From Parelaphostrongylus tenuis (taxonomy: Eukaryota > Nematoda > Chromadorea > Rhabditida > Metastrongylidae), in NCBI GenBank assembly GCA_019055375.1, contig JAHQIW010007342.1, positions 186,001-250,000 on the forward strand: a stretch of 64,000 nt of DNA, given 5' to 3'. How positions within the stretch are numbered: the stretch's first letter is position 1; each line of letters opens with the position of its first letter. The translations under genes were made by a program, and so were the position numbers. The notes under the pieces were generated by a model. It made no database searches, was not told the DNA's origin, and was given only the letters and a program-made list of their open reading frames with translations. Shown in pieces: positions 44,207-55,984 of this stretch.

Positions 44207-47200
44207 ATGCCGCTTATCAAGCGAGCGGTTTCACCGACAGATGTGAGTCGAGTGAAGATACCACCGGAGGTCACTAACGGGGAACTTCAATACGTCGCCA
44301 ACAGCACGTTGGCGAATCTGATACGACAGTTGAGTTCGATCAGCAAGCATGCCGAACACATTTTGGCGAGATCTATCTCGAAGCGATGAAACTCGACCAC
44401 AAGGCGAACACCCTCGAGAAACGGATCGTCAATCTCACCGACAAAGTCTCTAAGCTCGACTCGACGAATGAACAAGGTGAGTCACCACGACGGGTATCTA
44501 GTGGTATCCGGTGTGCTCTTGTACTTTGATTCCTTTGGTTTTGATCTACAGGTATCATTTTCATTCTAACGCCCGTCTAACAGCGTTATAATGTTATAAT
44601 GGTACTTATTGGTTATAAGGGAACAAATGAGTACTTGTCCTCAGTCGTTGTACAAGAATTTTTCATAGGAGTGTTAGCAGTTCCTTTCATTATTTGAGCC
44701 AACTTGTCATGTGGTCTGGTAAGGGCTCTTGGACACCCGAGACACGTGTTTCGTCCTTACAGACTCGTCAGCCGGGCAGAACCCGACGTCTTTCGATCGT
44801 TATATAGTCAGTTCTCCCGGGAGCCTTACACTCCTTGTAGAGAGTCATCGAAGACGAACGTTTTACACTCTATGTCTAATGAAATTCTCACCTAACAGAG
44901 TGCTGTGTTGAAAAACGTGTATCGGGCTGTACAAGAGCCCTTACCAGACCACATGACAAATTGGCTCAAATAATAATGAATGGATCTATTGAAATTTGAG
45001 CGTGGTCTTTATAAAACACTCGAAATAAAGGAGTGTTAGTTGCCATTCGAAAGCATAAATCCATGGCTACAATTCTACATAGTCGGTTCTTGAAAAGTCT
45101 TTATTATAAGGCTGTAAAATTAAAAGTCGAATAGTGTATCACACAACCGCGCGTTTTTTTTTTCTTATCTCGCCTCTATTTCGCTGGACAAAACTCTTTC
45201 ATCGAGGTGCCAGTACTCCTTTGATACCACAAGTCTCGAAGAACTCAGATAAGTGTGTTTGCTTTTGGGAAAAGCTCTTTCAATAACGCGGTAGGAGAAA
45301 GAGAATTTTTGTGCTTTAAACCTCGCCGGACAGAGCTCTTTCTCTGCACTATCAGGAATCATTCGATAGCATAATGTTTGCTAATTCCAACGCTGTGCTT
45401 ATTTTTGGAAAGACCGTTTCTCTGCGGTGCAGCAGGGAGATTCGCCACTCGCCGAAGCGTCAATCGATCGATGGTCGCTTAAAGACGACCACATCCGCGC
45501 TCAGCCCGCCCCACCCTCCATCACCCCATGGAATAGCCAGAAAACTTTTTTCACGTATGAGAATTAGTCGTGTTTCCCCTGTTGCAATGCAGGGAAAAGT
45601 CTTTTTAGTAAGCACAGCGATGAAGAAATATTACGCTATCGACTGATTACCGATAGTTCAAAGAAAGAGCTTTGTCTTGCGAGAAAAATGCGTGTGTGAA
45701 ACACACAGGATTTCCTTCTGTGACAATGTCAGAAAAAGGCTTTCACGAAAATCGTCCACGTGGGCCTGTAGCCAGAGATTTAGGCTTTCGAATGGTTACT
45801 AACACTTATATGAAAACTGCCTGTCCAGCGAATGAGGTCGGATATTCATTTGTCCTATCACCCTGTAACCGTAAGGCACAGAAGTTGAAGTTGTTAATTG
45901 AAGGAGTCCAGTCTGTGAGAATGTTCAAAACCTTATCGAGGTTGTTACGTCAGAGCCATACGCAGGTTTCGGCGGTATCGCCCGCTCCATCGATGGCCTG
46001 ATGGCCCCACACTTAACCCTACTTTCTAGCAAGGATGGGGAAACGTGTTTGTAGTGATAGCACATGATATTCAGTATGTTTAGTGTGAGGCATTTGCCGC
46101 TGATTAAGCGAGTGACACCATCGAAACGAACGAATGATTCTGACGTAACAGCCTCGGTTAGCTTTGTAAATTCTTACAGACTATGTTCAATGTTTATAGA
46201 CAGATATAAAAATAGTCGATGAGATGAATTTCTACAAAAAGAAAAAATTCGAAACCAACTCTTTCATCCTCGACATTAACAATCAATAATGGTGCCTTTT
46301 ATGATTTTGCTGATATGCGAGATCGATGAATGAAATTAATTTTGTTAACCTTTCGACGCCTTCGTCTTCTTCAAAGCCCGTAATACGAGTCGACTATCCA
46401 CTATCGTTCGCCCTCGTTGTGGTCTTTTGTCTTTCACATTATCACACTGTGTAATCAACATGCAAACCCTTCTATATAAAAGGACGTAGCCCAGTGAGGT
46501 TCGTCATCCGAGCGGCACTCCACCAAGAATATTCGACTCGAACGAGACGATGGCGGGCATTCACAAAGAGACGAACGATTGTGGACAAGCGGCTCGAATT
46601 TTCGGCTGTGAAGGAATCGTCGAAGTTGAGTAAAACGTATTTTTCAACTTTATGGCTACTTGCTAAATCATAAAGAAACTATTATTTATTTGTAATGCTG
46701 AGGTTGAAGAAAAGTCGGATTTAAGTTTTGTTTTGTTCAATAACAATTTGAACCTTAATTTGGTAAGAAAATTGCACAAATTATTCTTTGTAAGCCAAAC
46801 GCGAGGTTGTCATAATAAGATTTATTCGATAGGTGGATGTTACTGCAGTTTCGCTTCGTACTATGAAAGAGTTTGATTTGATTTTTAATGCGATGTTAAT
46901 GGAGAGTCGGTCTTGGGAGTTTTGTCAATCCTTTCGGGACCGTGGGCCCACCGCCTATGCTCCTCTAATTTTCCACCCTGTTGCTAACAATAGCACGCGG
47001 GGGGTCAGACGCCTTCATTAGGCGCAGCACGTTGAAGGTTAAAGACGCAGAGGTCGTGGGTCCACGGTCATGCAGAGGTTAAAGAAGTTTTGCATATCAC
47101 TTAGTATCCTTCCTTTTAGTTAGCCCTTAACATTGGCTATCCATGTGGTTATTTTTTCTTTCTCTAATCAAGCAATGTCTTGATGTTCTTCCCTTCAACC

Positions 47201-50200
47201 ATTTTCAGTGATGTAAAGTTAGCTGTGCTCATTCTTCATTAATATTTATCATTTTATTTTTGAAAATAGTGCTGTGTGATTGGTTGAAGTCTTTTCCAAG
47301 TTGAAGTGTCCGTGGCATACGTACATTTCAGCGGTATCACCCGCTTCATCAGAGCTGCATGCCCCACTAGTCAGCCGTACTTTATAGCACTGAGATGGCG
47401 AGACGTGTCCCCGGTGATAGCACGTGCTTGTAGTTATCATCGTTTTTTGCACTTAGTAGCTTACGGTCGGTAATGCATATTAGTCATGAATACTCCTGAG
47501 GTGTGTGGCTCTAGTGGGCGGAAATAGCGCCGGATCGTACTTCGACCAGTGACGCATGAACCTCGAGAAGGCTTGCTTTTCGTGAACTTCAAAAACAGTC
47601 GATTAGAATTGAACCGCCTTCTTTACAAGCCTATGTTGACTATCATTATTAACAGCTACGTTGGGTGAATTGCAAATGCGGAAAGCGTTCAAGAGTTCGA
47701 TGCTTGTGGATCAGCACACACTGGATAGAAGCACGTTACCGATTGCGCTAGCCGAAGTCTACTCGCAGTGCGACCCTCCACCCAATCTCGATGCTCTTAA
47801 TCAATTCAGGTAAATTTTCTCCCCATTATATATGGCTTTACATCTTAGAGATTTTCCTATAAAGTAGAACAGAACTGAAAGGTTCTACGCGATGAGTTAA
47901 TCCTTTCTCGAAGGACATAGTCATAGTAATGTTTTTCTTGGTAGTGGATGCTGGTCAATGAGCGCTTATTTAAGTTATTCCTTCTCAACACAGCGTTTAA
48001 TAATGACCGATTACACCTAGTGATTGCTACTACCACATGATCAGACCATCAAGGGTTTGAACGGGAGGGTGTGGCAAAGTGACTAACGTGCTGGACACGG
48101 AATCGATCCCGCCATTCTCGACACTCTTCGTTAATCAGTAAAGAGCGTCTCAGTCTGGTTATCCTCGAGGTTGCATTGGAACGTGCTTGACCACTCTTAC
48201 GAAGTTTGTGAAGAAGATAAAGTCCTCAGGCAACCGAGAAGATGCCAGAAGTACTGGGTCCCGCTCGGTAGGAGAAAAAACCTGTGATACGGCTTAAATA
48301 AAGGAAATCTAATAGCGCAGGCAAAGTTTTCATTCGTTAGGGTCTCTCGCTTGAGCTGCCCAATGGGCTGTTCTTTCGTTCGAGAAGTATGAACGTTAGT
48401 TCATTTCCTTACAAAAGCTTTCATCGTAACTCCTTTTGCGGAGAAGGTGGCCAAAGGCGGCTCAAATGACTTTTTTTGGGGATTAGGTAGAATCATTTGT
48501 ACTTTGTTAAGCTCAAGGCAGCGCATCATGTGCACATCTGACAGAGTGAACATCTCTTTGTTCCTGTATCCCTTGCGCAAGCCTTCTCTTTGCTATCGAT
48601 TACCGATATTCGCCCAGGGCGAGAGGCCTTTTTGAATATTTTCTGAGTGAAGAAGAGCAGCAGACTCTGAAAACATTGTCACCGATCTTATTCCGTTTTG
48701 TAGGCTTAAGTGTGAGCTTTTTTCTCTGTGCTTATAGTTTTGTTAAGGGATCCTGGTGCGCCTAGTGCACTGAGTCTCTATACGAATCCGTCATTCTTCT
48801 TCGATCTATGGAGGCAAGAAATGCTCAAGGTTGTTCATTAATGTTAGATCGATTGCTAGATAGATGTTACTCATTCATTCAAACAATTGACTCATTTCAT
48901 TTCCAGGATTGCGCAGACGGCAATGCAAGACGGCGTATAAAATCTCCAACAGAAGGTGCTGGTATCATCAAAAGTCCGAAGAAGCGTCGACAACGGCCAC
49001 CTCAGCAACAGGAGGTTTCTAGACAACAAGCTGCTAGGTGGGCTTACCAGGTTTCTCTTAGACAATAAGGCGCCAGTTAGGTCCGTCGTAGTGGACGTTT
49101 CAGATTTGATTTATACTGCATCTGAATTAATTTCTCTTGATATACCCTAGTGGGCGCGTTTAGCGCTGTGATTAGAGGTGCCCTGCGACTCCGACGACTT
49201 GATTCCGTACCTTAGGTCCATCAAGTTTCATCTCTACATGATCAGTAAATTGATCCTAGGCTTGTCTGGGAGGACAACATCATTGACTAGTTGCATCGTT
49301 AGACCACCGCGAATCAATATAGGTTCCAGCTATGCATTGAATCTTCTCTGACAGAACTTGTTGAAGTTGAATGCATCCTACATCCCTTAGAGATTGATCA
49401 ATTTCATATACACCATTTGAATGAATTGCTTCCAACGTACCTTAAGAGCTGTAATAAGATACACATGTGCTCAATTCTTACAGAAAAACGACAGCATGCT
49501 TTCGAATCGTGTCCACCTTTGCATAAAAGATACGACGTCATCTCTGCTTTTGATATTTTTTAGTCTAGTATATATTAGAAGTGCTTGCAACATTTAGCAA
49601 AAGATCTGGATGAATTTATCAACTTCTAGATTTTTCTCAGGTATATGTCCTCACTCCACAATCCACGAACGGCTGCACTTTCGTTTCCAGATGAGTACCA
49701 GGCGCCACAAGTGCTAGGGTTACAACTTCATAAAACTAATCAAATACAGCATTTTCAGGTGAGAGATTTGTGCTAGAATCGTGGTTATAAGTTTAAGAAC
49801 CCATGGCTGACTTTTACTCTCTGATGTCCATCACTTTAGAAGATCATTGAAACTGTGAACCATGTGACTTAGTTTATCACACTCAGAAGACCTGTTCACA
49901 TTTTCAATAATTACGGCCCTCGATAACTTGATGACGTGACAGACGTTAGGAAAGAAATGTCCCTTAACGCTGTCCTAAATTTAGAAAGAATTCTAGCACG
50001 GAAACTGTAGCTGCCGACATCAGTGCCATATTGGGGGACGTATCATTTTCTACTTGGGAGGATTTTATCCCATTGGATATAGATCGTCCGAGATATTCGA
50101 AAGGAGGAGAATTTTAAAAAGCGTCTTTAAAAGCTAGAAGCCTAATTTGTAATCATCAAAGAGTAATCGGATTTCTAGCACATTGTAAAAGATGTGTAAA

Positions 50201-52532
50201 TTCTGATGTTATTCTTCTGATGTGTTTTTGAACTTTCGTCGGCTATGAACTATTGTTCAGACGCTTGTCTTAAAGTGTTAAACTCACTCAGGTCTTACCG
50301 TTTAATGAATATGAGATAGTTTTAGCCGGTTCAAACTTCGGCACCACTTCAGTTGACAGGAATGAATGTTAGAACTCCTCCTGCTGTCGATTCGAGACAG
50401 CGGAACGCTATATCTCCTCCGAAGGAGATCAGAGTGAGCTCTTCACTTTTCATTTTCTCTAGTGTTTATAACATCTTTATGGTATATGCCATTTATATTT
50501 TGTTGTTTCTATAGCGTTTTTTTTTTTTTCAAATGCCGACTTACCAAAGATTCCATATATGTCTGTTTGAACTGTTGTGTCGAGCAGAATTCTATATGTC
50601 TGCGAGGTAACTGAAATCTACTTCCGCATCCTTATCGTAACGGAGATTTTAGCGGGAGCTGCCGCCTCCAGATATTGCTCTTTTGTCAATTGACGATGAG
50701 GATGAGGAGTTGCCACCACCAGCCACCGACTCTGATGCACACCAGCGTTGTGCATCATCTACCGTCTCCTTCACCGAGTGCGATTCAGTTTGTGCCGAGT
50801 GAAGCTCAAGCCGTGAGTATTTTCGTTCTCGTTATTCGATTCTATTTATACGGATCGTCTTCACATGTGATTCTGCGGATCTCAGTACCTTGAGCATTCT
50901 ATGCATCTCACGCAGTTGCGATGGTATCCAGAGTGGAGACTTTCCTTAGGGCGTTTGTTGATTGATTGCTGGAAAAAGTGGGGATCAAGCTGGCAGCGAG
51001 CATCACTAACCACTAGGTTACTGCATTCTAACCCGAATATTTCCATTAGCTTCCGGTATGGGTAACCCATGGCGTACCTCAGACACTAGCATATGTGAGT
51101 GCTGTGGTTATGGCTCTTTGAGGCCATATTCTAAGACCTCCTTGAGTATTTTTCTGATTAGGTTAACTGTACAGTAAAGCGACGATCTCAGGAAACTAGC
51201 TCATCTAGTGCTAATTATCGAGTCTGGGTCGTAATGATTTCAGTGTGAAGCTCATGAATGGACATGACGTTATGCGTTGGCTTGTTAATTAAGGCCCGGT
51301 TATAAAACCTTGAAACGCTGTACATTTCACGACTGTTTTGGGATTCCAAGAAAAATGCACCACTTCTATAAAGTGCCAGCCAATTTGAAACTGTTCTAAC
51401 ACTCAATTTATGAACTTTAGCTATCCAAGTTTCAAGTCAACCATTTATATAGTCGTTTAGGTTCCTCCTCCGCCAGCTCCACCACCTCCACCACCGCCGA
51501 GTACTACTGCTGCGGCTGCTCCCGCGGCAGCGACATTCGGTGGTTCCATGAAGGTGAGACGCTATCAAATAGAGACGTTTTGCTGAATTTACTAGATCTT
51601 TCAACGCCACACGTTGTCTATCTACCACTTATGTTGGAATTTGATGTAGAGTTCCCAACGAGATTTTCTTTTCCAGTAGTTGTAAAACAACTGAAAATTT
51701 GGTTCTCACTAATATTCCTACTCCAGCCTGCCACGGACTCTGAGGAGGAGAAGAAATCGAATGCTCGAAGTAGTTTACTGGCCGAGATCCAAAGTGGAAT
51801 AAAGTTGAAAAAGGTTTGCTAGTTGCAAATTTTATTGGCTCATCGGCTTTGCAAATGTATTTGAATAGCTTCTTTGAAATTGCTTACCCCTTTGACCACC
51901 GTTAATAGAGAGGCGGCGTCGCGCCGTCGCTTGCGCGGCAATCACAGGTAGGCAGCATCTGCATGTCTGTGCGCTGTCTACCTGCCTGCTTTCCCACGAC
52001 TCGTGATTCCGCCATTAGTAGCTGAGTGAGATTTGACATCGCGCGGCTCGGTACGAAACGTATCATATGGTCCTCAAAGGGCTATATCCGTTTTTTAAGC
52101 CTTCAGTGTACTATTTGCCACTGGTTTTATACGGAACCTTGTTTTTGACTTTATGACTTCTAAATCTTATTATTTTATTCCGTTCACGTTTTGTCACTAG
52201 CCCCAGTCTTTTTTAGTTTGAACGAAAATTTTCTCATATTCTATCTAAATGAAGCCTAGTGCCTGACTATTTTTCCGATAACAGTTTTTTGAATATTTTA
52301 TCACTGCTATGTATTTACCCCATATTAAGAGGGAGAAGTGTAGCCTTGCTTCAGAAAGATAACCCTATGAACTCTTTTTAAGGTTCGTCTTGCTGAGGAA
52401 GCCGCTGCCGATAAAGCTGCTGCTGAAGCGAACGACGTGGCGGCAATACTGAAACGACGAATGGAGCACGTGATGGGCAATGACGACGAAGAATCTGATA
52501 GTAGTGGTGATGATGATGAGTGGGAAGATTAG
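44207..52532 (+). CDS. wve-1: WAVE/SCAR actin-nucleation-promoting factor
   Basis: Ten exons: 44207-44476, 47656-47809, 48748-48829, 48907-49037, 49641-49758, 50353-50433, 50653-50812, 51461-51553, 51727-51813, 52383-52532 (TAG 52530-52532); about 441 aa if two frame breaks are allowed for. The N-terminal WAVE homology domain begins MPLIKRAVSPTDVSRVKIPP and includes LANLIRQLSSISKHAEH, RKAFKSSMLVDQ and LYTNPSFFFDLWRQEML. Then come a basic stretch (SPKKRRQRP), FPDEYQAPQ, proline-rich segments (PPPPAPPPPPPPS), a WH2 motif (RSSLLAEIQSGIKLKKV) and the connector-acidic tail (NDVAAILKRRM ... DDDEWED) that recruit actin and Arp2/3. Family role: cytoplasmic effector of Rac in the WAVE complex. Frame breaks: exon 1 near 44362 (ATTTTGGCG, one T short) and exon 7 near 50745 (one base extra). 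Every intron is GT-AG and phases agree. Introns 1 and 4 carry foldbacks and a SINE. Confidence 0.93.
44600..45870. repeat. Family A foldback split by a beta element, in wve-1 intron 1
   Basis: Family A left end (GGTTATAAGGGAACAAATG at 44611) is interrupted after GGAGTGTTAG and resumes at about 45031 with the same GGAGTGTTAG, then GCCATTCGAAAGCATAAATC. The right arm ends near CATTTGTCCTATCACCCTG (45849). The inserted beta element (about 44668-45030) has its left end truncated. Confidence 0.7.
44734..44778 (-). ncRNA. Hammerhead ribozyme motif, family beta (GTC triplet)
   Basis: Minus strand: TGCCCGG, CTGACGAG (complement of 44764-44771), helix II GTC/GAC closed by TGTAAG, GAAA, stem III ACAC/GTGT, cleavage triplet GTC, then TCGGGTG. 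Stem I pairs over six or more positions. GTC is the most common natural hammerhead cleavage triplet. It lies antisense within wve-1 intron 1. Confidence 0.75.
46290..46660. repeat. Foldback repeat with TATATAAAAGG, copy 2
   Basis: Matches 31560-31900: TTTCGACGCCTTCGTCTTC, CTTCTATATAAAAGGACG, GAACGATTGTGGACAAGCGG and TCGTCGAAGTTGAG. It lies in wve-1 intron 1. Confidence 0.65.
46936..47069. repeat. GC-rich foldback related to 43846-43980
   Basis: GGGACCGTGGGCCCA against TGGGTCCACGGTC at the far end, with AGACGCAGAGGTCGTGGG inside, as in the upstream copy. A TTTTGCATATCACTTAG end of the tRNA-like foldback family follows at 47088-47104. Confidence 0.65.
49147..49400 (+). repeat. tRNA-derived SINE, family 1, in wve-1 intron 4
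   Basis: Head GCGCGTTTAGCGCTGTGATTAG with AGGTGCCCTGCG, degraded B-box, CATCAAGTTTCATCTCTAC, CCGCGAATCAATATAGG and the TTAGAGATTGATCAATTTC tail. Confidence 0.7.
51900..52090 (+). repeat. GC-rich dispersed repeat, family gamma, in wve-1 intron 9
   Basis: GGCGGCGTCGCGCCGTCGC, GCATCTGCATGTCTGTGCG, CGCCATTAGTAGCTGAGTG and TACGAAACG...ATGGTCCTCAAAGGG, matching 4085-4215 and, inverted, 15790-16020. Confidence 0.65.
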
Positions 52533-52650
52533 TCTCGTTCGTATTTGTGCACGGTTATTTTTTATCTTCCGATTTTATGGCTTGGAAAACGTGACAAAAT
52601 GTTTGAGCTCGAAACTAACTTAATTTGATGAGATTCGTTCTGAATGGCGC

Positions 52651-52992
52651 ATGGATTCTCTGATTTTTGTCACACAAGTCCTGATGTTTGCAGAAATAGG
52701 TGTGCTGCACGTTCCCGAAATTGCTGATCTTCTGAAAACCACCTATCAATCCACTATAATTAAAGCGCTCAAAGAAGTGTTTGGAACCCCTACAGAGGAG
52801 ATTTTGCTCTGCCGATGCAACGACATGTGTATTTGTTCCATAAAGTTTATGCTGATCTTGAATGTGTTCAAATCTGATGTTTCAAAAAAAAATGAAACGT
52901 GGGATCAAAATTCAAAAAGGACTATTTTAGCGCAAAGTGGCAATCGAAAATATTTGCACTTTTCTTCTAGGTACAATAACGTTCCGCTGTGA
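52651..52992 (+). CDS. Hypothetical 113-aa open frame just downstream of wve-1
   Basis: An uninterrupted Met-to-stop frame 119 bp after the wve-1 stop. The middle reads VLHVPEIADLLKTTYQSTII, then KALKEVFGTPTEEILLCRC, which has a protein-like composition (amphipathic helices, balanced charge); the last 40 residues look random. No family recognised. It could be part of the wve-1 3' UTR, a separate small gene, or the first exon of a gene using the AHSPSVLFSSTVTEKSS stretch at 53419-53515, which follows a CTTTTGTAG acceptor and ends in TAA. Confidence 0.25.
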   Translation: MDSLIFVTQVLMFAEIGVLHVPEIADLLKTTYQSTIIKALKEVFGTPTEEILLCRCNDMCICSIKFMLILNVFKSDVSKKNETWDQNSKRTILAQSGNRKYLHFSSRYNNVPL

Positions 52993-54394
52993 TATGATTT
53001 CGCTTTTTCAGAGCACTGTCAAAAATGATGAGCGGGTTAAAAATGCAAGAAAAAGTGTTTCGTGAAGTCCAAAAAAAATTGTATTTTGTTCTGTTAATCA
53101 TGTTGATGCTTCTGGCAAAGATCTTTGAACTTCTGCTGATCTTTGAATCCCTTGAAGAATGTCTGCTATGAGTTAAAATATGTTTGCTTAACAATAAAAG
53201 GCAAAATTATTTTCAGGCACATACGCACTAAAGTCGTCTTGCATCGTCGTGAACGTGTTGGCATTGTTATTTCTGTGCTCAAGATTTTGATATTCGCTAC
53301 GTTCGTCAATCTAAAGTTCTATAGTCATTTTAATTATTTAGTCTTAATGCTCATTTTGACCACTGTATTTGTACCATTTTGCTGTTTGAATCATTCTCAC
53401 TGTCTTTCCTTTTGTAGGCTCATTCTCCAAGCGTGTTGTTCAGTTCTACAGTAACCGAAAAATCGTCACTAGATCATGTTGCTCTAGATGATTCAATTTG
53501 CACGAAAATATCATAAGAAGTTTTATTAAGCTAATGTTCCGAGCGTCTTTGACGTCTTACGGAGCCGCATTGATTCAATTAAACTTGTTGTCGTCCACGA
53601 CTTTATTCGTGCGTTCACTTATCCGTTTGTGGGTCTTCCTGAGACTTTTGAGGGTCCTAGTCGAGCCGAATCCAGTGTAGCGGAACACCGCTCGAATGAA
53701 GAACCGTACTCGATAGTGCCGCTTGATTTTCAGGATAGTTGTTAATCTGTTGTGATCCGATTTGATCTGCTTTCAAGGTGGCATACATCCTTGAGTATGC
53801 GGTACCATTACTAGCTCAATGAGGATAGAGCTGTATTTTAGAAAGATTTTGTTTCACCTGAGTCATCTAGGAAACATTGATTAGTCATGACGAGGCTGAA
53901 GTGGTAGTAGCGTTTCGAAACATCTCCATTGGAGATGTAACTACAGATATTGCCGTCTTTTCATTTAGATAGTTCGTTAGCATTGTCCGTTTTATGTTTC
54001 CATCATATTTGTAATTGTTCAATTCTCTTTTTCTTTCGTAAAAGTAGCATAAATGAAAATTGGTTGATGAAAACTTCGAGAAGTTGCTTTCAGTAATGAG
54101 AATCGCTTTATCTTATGAAGAGTAGAATATATCAGATGATTTTGAACGCAAAAATGGCTTTCTTTTGCGAGAGTTAAGTTTCGATTAAAAAAAAATGATT
54201 TTTTAGTCGGCGGTCAGGTCATCGCTTGATCATAGGCTATTTTGCTTCTTTGACTTGATGAGTTCAGGGTTGAGTGCATTACAAAAGTAGAAGAGGTTTT
54301 GTTTATCTCTCGATTGGCTCGAAAATAATAGGTCCAAAAAGGTCCTTAACACCCACTGAAAATCCAGATTTTATACATAAATTCAATCAAAAAC
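52993..54394. other. AT-rich spacer downstream of wve-1
   Basis: Apart from the possible short exon at 53419-53515 (see the 52651 entry) no gene, RNA or repeat boundary was recognised. Confidence 0.4.
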
Positions 54395-54830
54395 ATCTAT
54401 CATTCATCAAAAAAGGAAGGCTACCATTATCCACGATCTTCTCCAACGATCTGCAAGCCTCTGAATCTGCCCGGATGCGGCCATTCGCTGGGCTCTGAAT
54501 CAAAAACTCTGACATGCCTCTTCAACTTGGTCAACTGTCTAGAATCGACGTCCACGGAGGAGACGTTTCATTGAGTGAAAATCGGACATAATCGGACGGC
54601 ACAGCATTTGGACTGTGGTCTTAGTGCGTCAAGACCTCGACTCCCTTCACAAATTTGAAAACTTTTCCTTAGTTTTTTTGCGGTGAGAGGTTTGGCATAG
54701 TGTTGCTGAGAGAGCGCTCGCTTCCGATGAATTATTGTCGGGTACTTTTCCTCCAACGCATCGTACAATCGGTCCAGTTGCTTGCAGTGGAGTTCGTTTC
54801 TTCTGGAAACATGCCTGAAATGTGCCTGAT
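54395..54830 (-). pseudogene. mariner-type transposase, C-terminal remnant
   Basis: Minus strand: LHCKQLDRLYDALEEKYPTI, HRKRALSQQHYAKPLTAKK, then frame-shifted KEKFSNL, and EACRSLEKIVDNGSLPFFDE-stop near 54399. It overlaps the segment preserved at 38923-39246 and extends further upstream. Multiple frameshifts; inactive. Its 5' side is cut by a beta element at about 54807. Confidence 0.85.
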
Positions 54831-55140
54831 AATCCTTTTTGAGCCATCCATGTGGTCTGTCATAGGGCAATTTACAGAGCCCAGTACACGTGTTTCGGTC
54901 TAGACATCCTCGTCAGTCGGGCAGTAGCCTTCTTCTTTAGCCAATCCCCTCCGGGGAACCCAAACCCCCTACTAAGAGTAGGAGGCGACGACAAACATTT
55001 TACACGATCCATCAAGTGAAATTATCACTAAATGGAATGTGTTGTACACTCGACTGCTCTTGGCTAATATCGTTAGATATATCATACCTTTCGTTAGAAG
55101 TTGAGGGTGGTCTTAAGAAAACACTTGAAACGAAAGGTAT
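54807..55140. mobile_element. Ribozyme-bearing foldback, family beta
   Basis: Left arm GTGCCTGATAATCC, TTTTTGAGCCATCCATGTGG, TTTACAGAGCCCAGTACACG; the right side ends GGTGGTCTTAAGAAAACACTTG, as in the 37140-37510 copy. A hammerhead lies at 54877-54922. It is inserted at the edge of a mariner remnant. Confidence 0.6.
54877..54922 (-). ncRNA. Hammerhead ribozyme motif, family beta
   Basis: Minus strand: TGCCCGA, CTGACGAG (complement of 54909-54916), GGATGTCTAGACC as helix II (two G-C pairs and internal pairing), GAAA, stem III ACAC/GTGT, triplet GTA, then CTGGGCT. The core is intact; helix II is weaker than in other copies. Confidence 0.65.
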
Positions 55141-55984
55141 TCCTAAGATAATCCCCATGAGTTTCCGATAACGGATACTGCAAATCTGAACTTTTCGCGG
55201 GTGCTAAGGGACTTTTTCCTCAACCTAGCAGTAATTTAAGTACCAGTCATATGGTAAAAGATATTTTCTCCCATCAATCAGCATAGTTACTTTGGAAGTT
55301 GCAAATGAACTTCTCGCTAATTGTTACTAGGAAGGTTTATATCCGTGTTTGGCCTGACTTCAGATGCAAGCAGTGACGAAGTCTGCAAGCTGGAAAGTGA
55401 TCGATGGTGCACTCCTCAGCGTACGTAAACGATTCGTCGATCTAATAAAACATCGATTCGTTCCACATTCGCCCGAACGTGACATTGTTGTGCGTAGGAT
55501 TGAACGGGTCAGTTCAAACAAATCTTGTTATCTTTAAGATGACTAATACTTGGCGACCAACGTGATCAAAGGATTTCCAATCGCATATGGGTTGACGTGA
55601 TGACCTTAGTAGAATTCCAGTTATCTGCTTTGTTCGCGTTTGTTTTGCCGCTTAGGCGTCCTTCGTTGCACGTTTGGTCATAACTCGATAAGCGAACAGG
55701 GAACATAGTACGAATCAAAAGTCCAGACTATCTCTGAACCTCGGCATGATTGAAGGAATGCAGTAATTCTCACAAACTGTCCTTTCCTTTATCTGAAACT
55801 TGCACGAGGTTGGTAATTTATTCTTTTTCTCAAAACTCGATAGCTAACGTTTCGGCAGGCAACGCCTTCGCCAGAGCATAGACATATAAATCAGCACCAT
55901 ATCTAATTACTCGGTCAATATTCTTTTCAGTAGTACTGATGTTGTGGAAATACTTGTAAGAGCATTAAGTGCTATATAAAATAG

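Noticed and set aside
47810..48747. Apparent absence of the KFYTDPSYFFxLW exon in wve-1
   Set aside because: The exon is present at 48748-48829 in diverged form (LYTNPSFFFDLW) with correct phase, so the WAVE homology domain is complete.
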